DNA from: CBDAQA01 sp965198865
GTDB taxonomy: Bacteria; Planctomycetota; Phycisphaerae; Tepidisphaerales; Tepidisphaeraceae
Length of the DNA stretch: 64,000 bases
Assembly: GCA_965198865.1 (NCBI GenBank)
Contig: CBDAQA010000009.1
Span: 1-64,000 of the forward strand
Direction: 5' to 3'
The notes beneath the pieces are model-generated. The model was not told where the DNA came from, did no database searches, and saw nothing but the letters and a program-made list of their open reading frames with translations. Below, one piece after another: positions 34,474 to 40,161 of the stretch (its first letter is position 1; each line of letters starts with the position of its first letter). The translations under genes and the position numbers were made by a program.

Positions 34474-35742
34474 CTACGCGGCGGCCGTCAGGGTCACTTT
34501 GTACCCCATCGCCTCCAGCCGAGACACCATCTTCGCCTTGTCCTGGTCCGCCGACGGGCGGGCCTCCAGGTGGGCGCCACCCAGGTCGCAGTAGCGGGTG
34601 CCCCGGCTGAGCATGTGGTAGATCGTGACCAGCTGGCTGTGGCCGACGGCCGTGATGGCCCGCTTGCCGCCGCGGCGCTTGCTCAGCCGGCGGAACAGGG
34701 CCCCGAAGTACCCGCCCTTCTTCCGCGCGCCGGCCCAGGCGGTCTGGTTCAGCGTCCGCTTGAGCCACTTGTCCCCGTCGTTGGTCCGCCCGCTCCGCCG
34801 CTTGCCGGCCGACTCGTTGTTGCCCGGGCACATGCCCGCCCAGCTGGCCAGGTGGGCGGCGGTGGGGAACCGGGACATGTCCGTGCCGACCTCGGCCACG
34901 AACACCTCGGCCGAGCGGACGTCGAACCCCGGCACCTCGTCGATCCGGGCGACCGCCTCACGCTCCAAAGGGGTCATCACCGCCTCGATCCGGGCGTCGA
35001 ACCGGGCGACCTGCTGCTCCAGTTGCTCCAGCTGGGTCAGGGACTCGTCGAGCATGAACCGGTGGTGCGCGGTCACGCGGCCGCTCAACGCCTCGGCCAG
35101 CTGGGGGATCTTGACCCGCAGCTTGCCGCGGGCCAGCTCGGCCATCTGGGCCGGGGTCTGCTTCCCCTCGACCATCGCCCGGAGCATGTCCCGGCCGCTG
35201 GCGCCCAGCACGTCGGTCGCCACCGATGCCAGCTTCACGTTGGCGTCCTCCAGGACTTTCTGGAGTCGGTTGGCCACGCGGGTCTTGTCGTCCATCAGCT
35301 GCGCCCGCTGGCGGGTCAGGTCCCGCAGGTCGCGCTGCGGCCGGTCGGGGACGAAGCTGGGCGAGAGCAGGCCCGCCGCCAGCAGCTGCGCGATCCACTG
35401 GCAGTCCTTCACGTCGGTCTTGCGCCCGGGCACGTTCTTGATGTGCCGGGCGTTGACCAGCATGAGGGTGATCGGCTCGCCGTCGGCCGTCGCCCGCCCC
35501 TCGAGCAGGTTCCACACCGGCTTCCAGTAGACGCCGGTCGACTCCATGGCCACGGCCGTCACGCCCGACGCGGCCAGCCAATCGCCCAACTCCAACAGCG
35601 CCCGGGTCGTCGTCCCGAACGTCCGCACCTCGTTGGCCACCGTCCCGTTCGGCCCCGCGGCCGAGCGGACGCAGGCGACCACCGTCTCCTTGTGCACGTC
35701 GATCCCGCAGCAGCGGGCGTGGACCACCGTCAACGCGTCCAT
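34474..35742 (-). CDS. IS110-family transposase (DEDD recombinase)
   Basis: 422 residues from the ATG at 35742. N-terminal DEDD domain: CGIDVHKETVVACV (first Asp), AMESTGVYWKPVWNLLEG (Glu), NARHIKNVPGRKTDVKDCQWIAQLLAAGLL (last two Asp). Then comes a helical linker (about 155-275), and a C-terminal transposase_20 domain with IDEVPGFDVRSAEVFVAEVGTDMSRFPTAAHLASWAGMCPGNNESAGKRRSGR, which carries the conserved Ser used in DNA cleavage by the family. Intact and of normal length, so it may be active. It moves the surrounding element, probably guided by an RNA from the upstream non-coding end. Confidence 0.95.
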   Translation of the reverse strand: MDALTVVHARCCGIDVHKETVVACVRSAAGPNGTVANEVRTFGTTTRALLELGDWLAASGVTAVAMESTGVYWKPVWNLLEGRATADGEPITLMLVNARHIKNVPGRKTDVKDCQWIAQLLAAGLLSPSFVPDRPQRDLRDLTRQRAQLMDDKTRVANRLQKVLEDANVKLASVATDVLGASGRDMLRAMVEGKQTPAQMAELARGKLRVKIPQLAEALSGRVTAHHRFMLDESLTQLEQLEQQVARFDARIEAVMTPLEREAVARIDEVPGFDVRSAEVFVAEVGTDMSRFPTAAHLASWAGMCPGNNESAGKRRSGRTNDGDKWLKRTLNQTAWAGARKKGGYFGALFRRLSKRRGGKRAITAVGHSQLVTIYHMLSRGTRYCDLGGAHLEARPSADQDKAKMVSRLEAMGYKVTLTAAA

Positions 35743-36147
35743 AGCGACCTCCCGTTTGTACCGGGTCGCCGCCGGCGGGAGCCACCTGAGGGGGTGAAAC
35801 AATCTGCTTCACGCGGTCAAAGCCGCAATCTCGGGTTCGTGCAGGCGGCCGGGCCAAACTGTTCTTCGGGCTCGAAGACGCCAGTCGTCGACGGCCTCGC
35901 CCGGCCGGCGGCGACCGCCCTCAGCCTAACGCGCAGCTACGGCGCGCCGGGTGATATTTTCATCCGCTCGGGCGTGGCGTACGCGCCACATGACCAACTG
36001 TTCTGTAAACTCGACCGAAAACGGCGTTTCCGGGCCGGAAACGCGGGTCGGCCCGGGCGGCCCGCCGAGCGGCAGTCGCATGGGAGCGGCGGAACGGGCC
36101 GCGCCACATTTACATCCCCTCAGGGTGCGGCTACCACCGCATGTCAA
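35743..36147 (-). ncRNA. Candidate bridge-RNA region of the IS110 element
   Basis: 405 bp with no gene of its own between the transposase start and the element end. IS110 relatives encode a structured bridge RNA in this segment. Several self-complementary stretches are visible (CGTTTCCGGGCCGGAAACG near 36026-36044; TGGCGTACGCGCCA near 35975-35988). GTCGTCGACG at 35884-35893 resembles the attC target flank GGACGACG. RNA boundaries and guide loops are not determined. Confidence 0.45.
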
Positions 36148-36268
36148 CTCTGTGGCCGGCAACGCGACGCGCGGGGCGGGCCGAGGAGTAGGACAGCATA
36201 CGAACGCGACGCGGGCCGGTCCACAGCAGCGGCTGGTTATGCGGCGGCCGGACCGCGGCGGCTTGGCG

Positions 36269-36769
36269 TCAGCCGGCCGGCATGGGAACGAACGACAGGG
36301 GACGTGCCGACGGGTCGGCGACCACCGCGGCCACGTCGGCCGCGAACACCTGGGCAGCGGGGGCACAGCCTGGCCCCCAATGCGATCGGCCGCCCCCACC
36401 CAGTTCGGCCAGGACCGTGCCCCCCTGGCCTGCAGGCGGGTCCGCGGCCCGTTCGAGGCAGAACACCCGGCAACCGCCCCCGGCCGCACGGGCCGCCCCG
36501 AGGAAGTATGCCTCGTTCCTGGCCACCGGGGCTGGAAGGGTGAGGACCAGAACGGCCGGCACCACGCCGTCCGGCGTCTGCCACGCGGCTACGCCCGTGT
36601 TCGGCACCCGCTCGTCGGCGGGCAGGTCCTCGCCGACGGCTGTCCACAGGTCGGCGAGGTAGGCCGTGTCGCCACCCGGACCGAAGGTGGCGAAGAACCG
36701 GTCGGGGTTCTGGGCCGCCATGCGGGCGAGCAGGTACTTCATCTGGATGTGGTGTTCTCGTGCCGACAC
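36269..36769 (-). CDS. Integron cassette gene 3, hypothetical protein
   Basis: 166 residues from the GTG at 36769, chosen because GGAGG lies eight bases upstream and because the core-to-start distance (16 bp) and leader equal those of cassette 2. An internal ATG at 36742 is an alternative. N-terminus SAREHHIQMKYLLARMAAQNPDRFFATFGPGGDTAYLADLW, then an alpha/beta-like mid-part with VPAVLVLTLPAPVARNEAYFLGAARA and an Ala/Pro-rich end. No signal peptide or helix bundle. Not recognised. The segment 36243-36268 before attC3 holds nothing else. Confidence 0.75.
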   Translation of the reverse strand: MSAREHHIQMKYLLARMAAQNPDRFFATFGPGGDTAYLADLWTAVGEDLPADERVPNTGVAAWQTPDGVVPAVLVLTLPAPVARNEAYFLGAARAAGGGCRVFCLERAADPPAGQGGTVLAELGGGGRSHWGPGCAPAAQVFAADVAAVVADPSARPLSFVPMPAG

Positions 36770-36785
36770 CGCTGTGCCCTCCGCC

Positions 36786-36895
36786 GCATAACGGACGACG
36801 CTCTGTGGCCGGCAACGCGACGCGCGAGGCGGGCCGAGGAGTAGAACAGCGTACAGCCGCGACGCGGGCCGGTCCACAGCAGCGGCTGGTTATGC
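36786..36895 (-). other. attC2, intact
   Basis: 110 bp. Minus strand: R'' GCATAAC, nine-base spacer, L'' CTGTGG-A-CCGG, central region, L' CCGG-CCACAG, spacer AGCGTCGTCC, R' GTTATGC. The arms pair fully except for a single extrahelical A in L'', the feature that sets strand choice in integron recombination. It starts 9 bp after the stop of cassette gene 2. Confidence 0.92.
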
Positions 36896-36904
36896 GGCGG
36901 CCCG

Positions 36905-37318
36905 TCACGCGGGCAGTTTGCCCCACTCACGCCAATACTCACCGAACCGGTGCCCGGCCCGGCGTTCGCCCGCAAGTTCGGCCAGCGACCAGAGACGGTC
37001 GGAGTCGTCGTCCTCCGCCAACCCGCGGAACCGCCCCAGCAGGACACCCATGAAGTGCTCGACCTGTGGCCAGCCGTTGTGGCGACCACTGATGTCGGCG
37101 GACACGCTGACGTCAGGATGCCCGCCGACTTGGTCGAACCGAGTCGCCCAATCCGGGTACTCAACCGGCCCGTGCCGGTAGATGCTGATGTACAGACAGG
37201 CGTCGCCCGCCACGGAGGCGACCCACGTCGGCCCCGGCTGCTCCGGGAACGCCGCGTCGAGCACGGCGGTGACGGCCGGCTCGCTCGTGCCCCACAGGTG
37301 TGCGATGACTGTCCTCAC
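36905..37318 (-). CDS. Integron cassette gene 2, hypothetical protein
   Basis: 137 residues from the GTG at 37318, preceded by GGCAGG at eight bases and 16 bp from the core of attC1. Sequence begins MRTVIAHLWGTSEPAVTAVLDAAFPEQPGPTW-like and contains ACLYISIYRHGPVEYPDWATRFDQVGGHPDVSVSADISGRHNGWPQVEHFMGVLLGRF, an alpha/beta immunity-protein-like pattern (single small acidic domain, many Trp/Tyr). No catalytic residues recognised. First real gene behind the cassette promoter, so the best placed to be expressed. Confidence 0.75.
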   Translation of the reverse strand: MRTVIAHLWGTSEPAVTAVLDAAFPEQPGPTWVASVAGDACLYISIYRHGPVEYPDWATRFDQVGGHPDVSVSADISGRHNGWPQVEHFMGVLLGRFRGLAEDDDSDRLWSLAELAGERRAGHRFGEYWREWGKLPA

Positions 37319-37334
37319 CGGTGTGCCTGCCGCC

Positions 37335-37428
37335 GCATAACGGATGGAGATCTGTGGCGGGGCTGCAATGGCGACGCCCGAGTGCCGGTTGCGCCCGCAG
37401 CCCCGTCCACAGCATCGGGAGGTTCTCG
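37335..37428 (-). other. attC1, nearest to intI
   Basis: 94 bp. Minus strand: R'' CGAGAAC, nine-base spacer, CTGTGG-A-CGGGGCTG, short loop region, CAGCCCCG-CCACAG, spacer, R' GTTATGC. The arms are longer (14 pairs) and the centre differs from attC2 and attC3, but arm, bulged A and spacing are conserved. Confidence 0.85.
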
Positions 37429-37481
37429 AACACGCTCGCGCGGCCGGGACAGAAGTCGAGGGGTCGGAGCCGGCGGCGCTA

Positions 37482-37542
37482 GGTATGCTCCAGCGGTCGT
37501 CCGCAGCAAGCTTGCTTCTGCGCGCGACCGCTGGAGCATACC
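37482..37542. repeat. Perfect 18-bp inverted repeat in the attI region
   Basis: GGTATGCTCCAGCGGTCG and CGACCGCTGGAGCATACC around 25 bases that themselves fold (CGCAG/CTGCG, AAGCTT). It lies between the candidate promoter and attC1. It could attenuate transcription of the array or be a recombinase-binding structure. Confidence 0.75.
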
Positions 37543-37674
37543 ATAGCTGTCAAGTCGCAGGCGTGTGTTTGATGTATACTATTGCAGTAGAAAGACTTGC
37601 GTGTTCTAGAACTCTGATTCTATCGCGCCACCGTACAGTTGGACGGCCCACCGACCGGTTGACATGGCGGCACT

Positions 37675-37704
37675 AGGGTACGCCGCGGCAGCGAGTTGTG
37701 TCAA
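37675..37704 (-). promoter_or_regulatory. Candidate cassette promoter Pc
   Basis: Minus strand TTGACA (37704-37699), 18-bp spacer, TACCCT (37680-37675), pointing from intI into the cassettes. Good -35 and weak -10, typical of Pc positions. Confidence 0.5.
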
Positions 37705-37795
37705 CGGGATTTTGCAACTTGAGCGCCCGCCATTCTCACTCTAAGTTAGGGCGAAGTTCTGGCACGCATACGTTGCGCAACAGATGAGGTGTCGG

Positions 37796-38779
37796 ATGAA
37801 GCTGATGGACCGGCTGGCGGACGCGGCGGCGCGGCGGCACTTGGCGGCGACGACGACCGAGTGTTACTCGCGGTGGGTGCGGGAGTTCCTCACGTTCAGC
37901 CGGCAGGGCGGGCGGTGGCGGACGCCGGCGGAGTTGCGGGGGGAGGAGGTATCCGCATTCCTGACCCATCTGGCGACGGACCGACGGTGCGCCCGGTCGA
38001 CCCAGACGCAGGCGATGAACGCCATCGTGTTCCTGTACCGGGACGTGTTGGCGGGCGAGCTGGGGGAGGACCACCTGGGGCCGATCGCGGGGACGCGGGC
38101 CGGGCGGCGGGCGCGGGTGCCGACGGTGCTGAGCGTGGACGAGGTGCGGCGGGTGATCTCGGCGGTGGCCGAGGGCTCGATGCACCGGCTGATGGTGGAG
38201 GTGCTGTACGGCACGGGGCTGCGGGTGGCCGAGTGCTGCACGCTGCGGGTGCGGGACGTGGACTTCGACCGGGGCCAGATCCTCGTCCGCGGGGGCAAGG
38301 GCGACCGGGACCGGGTGGTGATGCTGCCGGGCGTGTTGGTGGGGCGGTTGGGCGAGCAGGTGCGGCGGGTTCGGGGGCGACACGCGCGGGACGCGGCCAA
38401 GGGGGGCGGCGCGGTACCCTTGCCGGACGTCCTCCTGAACAAGGTGCCGTACGCCGAACGGGACTGGCGGTGGCAGTTCGTGTTCGCCAGCGGTGTGTCG
38501 CGACGGCAGGTCGACGGGGTGCGGGTGCGGTGGCACGCGCACCCCGGGGTGCTGGCGCGGACGGTGCAGGCGGCGGCGGTGCGGGCCGGGGTGGGCAAGC
38601 GGGTGACGCCGCACACGTTCCGGCACAGCTTCGCCACGCACCTGCTGGAGGCGGGGTACGACGTGCGGCAGGTGCAGCAACTGCTGGGGCACGCGAAGCT
38701 GGAGACGACGATGGTGTACACCCACGTGATGAACCGCCCGGCGGTGGCGGTGGCGTCGCCGTTGGACCGGCTGCGTTAA
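37796..38779 (+). CDS. intI: Integron integrase IntI
   Basis: 327 residues from the ATG at 37796, which has GAGG nine bases upstream and opens the typical MKLMDRLADAAARRHLAATTTECYSRWVREFL. Tyrosine recombinase residues: Arg143 (GTGLRVAEC), Lys168 (RGGKGDRDR), His273 and Arg276 (HTFRHSFATHLL), His299 (LLGHAKLETT), Tyr308 (MVYTHV). The IntI-specific insertion is present at about 208-231 (LPDVLLNKVPYAERDWRWQF); it separates IntI from XerC/D and is needed to bind folded attC DNA. C-terminus SPLDRLR as in other IntI. Divergent from the cassettes. Intact, so cassette exchange may still be possible. Confidence 0.95.
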   Translation: MKLMDRLADAAARRHLAATTTECYSRWVREFLTFSRQGGRWRTPAELRGEEVSAFLTHLATDRRCARSTQTQAMNAIVFLYRDVLAGELGEDHLGPIAGTRAGRRARVPTVLSVDEVRRVISAVAEGSMHRLMVEVLYGTGLRVAECCTLRVRDVDFDRGQILVRGGKGDRDRVVMLPGVLVGRLGEQVRRVRGRHARDAAKGGGAVPLPDVLLNKVPYAERDWRWQFVFASGVSRRQVDGVRVRWHAHPGVLARTVQAAAVRAGVGKRVTPHTFRHSFATHLLEAGYDVRQVQQLLGHAKLETTMVYTHVMNRPAVAVASPLDRLR

Positions 38780-38794
38780 TCAGAAGCGGGGGGG

Positions 38795-38825
38795 ACCCGG
38801 GTCTTCGGCGTCCCTCAGACGCCGG
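38795..38825. repeat. Dispersed repeat family C, single arm after intI
   Basis: ACCCGGGTCTTCGGCG then TCCCTCAGACGCCGG, inverted relative to 20066-20099. The rest of the gap 38780-39005 shows only a short hairpin (GACGGTTGGAAACCGTC). Confidence 0.7.
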
Positions 38826-39005
38826 TTTCGGGGAGCGATCGTTGGGGTTGGAGCTGCTGAGCTCGGTGGGACTACGGTGGGGGCGTCCCATGGGCGATCT
38901 CGTTGGCAATGGGTTTTCATCACTGAACTTGTGGCGAGATTGAGGACGACGGGACGGTTGGAAACCGTCTCATTTCGTCCCACTTTGTCTCACGGGTGGC
39001 GGGGA

Positions 39006-39992
39006 TCAGACGATGCGGTCGGCCATGGGTTGGCCGGCGGTGTGGCGGGCGAGGTTGGCGAGGAAGTGGTCGGCGAGTCGGCGGAACTCGGTGGCGTGGC
39101 CGCCGGCGGAGTGGGGGGTGATCCAGCAGTTGGGCAGGGACCAGAGGGGGTCGGTGGGGGCCAGGGGCTCGGGGTCGGTCACGTCGAGGTAGGCGGCGGC
39201 GATCCGGCCGGTGGACAGGGCGGTCGTCAGCGCGGGCTGGTCGACGGTGCCGCCGCGGCCGATGTTGTAGAAGCGGGCGGTGGGGGAGAGCTTGGCGAGG
39301 CGGGGGGCGTCGAAGAACTTCTGCGTGTGGTCGGAGAGGGGGAGGATGTTCATGACGTGGTCGGCGGTGGGGAGCAGGGCGTCGGCGGCGTCGGGGGTGA
39401 CGAGGGGGACCGGCCCCTCTCCACCGGTGGTGCGGCGGACGCCGGTGATCTTCATCCGCAGGGGGAGCAGCATCTGGGCGAGTCGGCGGCCGATCGCGCC
39501 GTAGCCGTAGATGAGGATGGACTGGCCGTCGAGCAGGGCGGAGCCGTGGCGGACGGTGTCGCCGAGCCAGGCACGGGGGCCGCGTTGGGCGTCGAGGCAC
39601 TGGGGGAGCTGGCGGGCGAGGGCGAGGATCATGGAGAGGGCGTGCTCGGCGCAGGGGGCGTCGTAGACGGAGGAGCTGTTGGTGAACGCGCCGCCGCGGG
39701 ACCGTATGGCGGCCTTGAAGGGGTCGGTGTCGTAGCGGGTGTAGCCGGCGCTGGTGAGGTGGACCCACCGGACGGTGGGGGAGTCGATCACCTGCTGGGG
39801 GTCGGGCTGGCCGAGGGCGACGTCGGCGGTGGCGAGGGCGGGGTCGGGGTGGCCGGGGTGGAGGTTGGAGGCGGGCGTGCTGGTGGAGACCAGCAGGCGG
39901 TGGGGGGCGACCGAGCGGCGGAGGTGGTCGAGGTCGGCGGGGGGGAGCTTGGCGTTGCACCAGATCGTGAGGGATGGCATGGCGAGTGGCAT
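39006..39992 (-). CDS. D-isomer-specific 2-hydroxyacid dehydrogenase
   Basis: 328 residues (Met5, at 39980, is an equally possible start). The NAD-binding motif GYGAIGRRLAQ is around residues 165-175. Catalytic residues of the family: Arg in YNIGRGGTVDQ, Glu in DVTDPEPLAPTDPLW and His in CWITPHSAGG. The substrate-binding part has VHLTSAGYTRYDTDPFKAAIRSRGGAFTNSSSVYDAPCAEHALSMILALAR. Cytosolic; likely reduces a 2-keto acid, but the substrate is not predictable. It is convergent with intI. Confidence 0.9.
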   Translation of the reverse strand: MPLAMPSLTIWCNAKLPPADLDHLRRSVAPHRLLVSTSTPASNLHPGHPDPALATADVALGQPDPQQVIDSPTVRWVHLTSAGYTRYDTDPFKAAIRSRGGAFTNSSSVYDAPCAEHALSMILALARQLPQCLDAQRGPRAWLGDTVRHGSALLDGQSILIYGYGAIGRRLAQMLLPLRMKITGVRRTTGGEGPVPLVTPDAADALLPTADHVMNILPLSDHTQKFFDAPRLAKLSPTARFYNIGRGGTVDQPALTTALSTGRIAAAYLDVTDPEPLAPTDPLWSLPNCWITPHSAGGHATEFRRLADHFLANLARHTAGQPMADRIV

Positions 39993-40085
39993 ACCCGGCT
40001 AGGGGTGGGGTTGCCAGTGGTCGGGTGGGGACGGGGCCGGCGTCTCAAGCGGGGGATGATCCTTGGCAGATCCACGCGGGGTGCG

Positions 40086-40132
40086 CGAGACACGAGCTGC
40101 GCTCGTTCGGGCCGACAGGGCCCGGCTCTGTC
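40086..40132. repeat. Dispersed repeat family D, copy 1
   Basis: CGAGACACGAGCTGCGCTCG followed by TTCGGGCCGACAGG and GCCCGGCTCTG. Related to copies at 50557-50671 and 52629-52675. A short tandem motif TCTGGCGGATCTGTCGGATC follows to 40160. Confidence 0.6.
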
Positions 40133-40161
40133 GGATCTGGCGGATCTGTCGGATCTGGCGG

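Larger units (their letters stand above)
34457..36147 (-). mobile_element. IS110-family insertion sequence in attC3
   Basis: 1691 bp between two CT dinucleotides (34455-34456, 36148-36149), defined by comparison with the uninterrupted attC2. The transposase gene is on the minus strand. The non-coding segment upstream of it is long (about 405 bp) and the downstream one short (17 bp). This is the layout of the IS110 subgroup, which encodes a bridge RNA in the upstream end. No terminal inverted repeats, as expected for the family. Confidence 0.88.
34440..36242 (-). other. attC3, split by the IS110 element
   Basis: Left part: core GCATAAC at 34440-34446 plus GGACGACG-CT to 34456. Right part: CT-CTGTGGCCGG from 36148 to core GTTATGC at 36236-36242. 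Joining them over one CT gives a sequence virtually identical to attC2. Confidence 0.85.
37429..37795. other. Integron platform region (attI candidate, ORF-less first unit)
   Basis: No convincing gene. Holds the 18-bp hairpin at 37482-37542, an A+T-richer stretch at about 37555-37625 unlike its surroundings, the candidate cassette promoter at 37675-37704 and the RBS of intI. A precise attI core could not be fixed: no perfect GTTRRRY on the cassette strand. Confidence 0.6.
32590..38779. mobile_element. Chromosomal integron: intI, cassette promoter and cassette array
   Basis: The integrase gene is transcribed rightwards from 37796 and the cassettes leftwards, the canonical divergent arrangement. 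At least five attC-bounded units can be followed leftwards: ORF-less unit, 36905-37318, 36269-36769, 34168-34443 and 32708-33100. attC sites are near-identical in arms and central region, as in sedentary chromosomal integrons. Two attC sites are interrupted by IS110-type insertions, and the left third is degraded. Confidence 0.9.

Noticed and set aside
35926..36489. Cassette gene within the upstream end of IS110
   Set aside because: The frame crosses the element boundary and attC3; the region is better explained as non-coding IS end plus attC.
32590..37428. CRISPR array as the explanation for the repeats at 32.6-37.4 kb
   Set aside because: The repeats are about 100 bp, imperfect, gene-separated and foldable as attC; there are no short regular spacers and no cas genes.
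37344..37676. 110-residue frame in the attI region
   Set aside because: It translates attC1 and the hairpin, has no RBS, and reads against the cassette direction.
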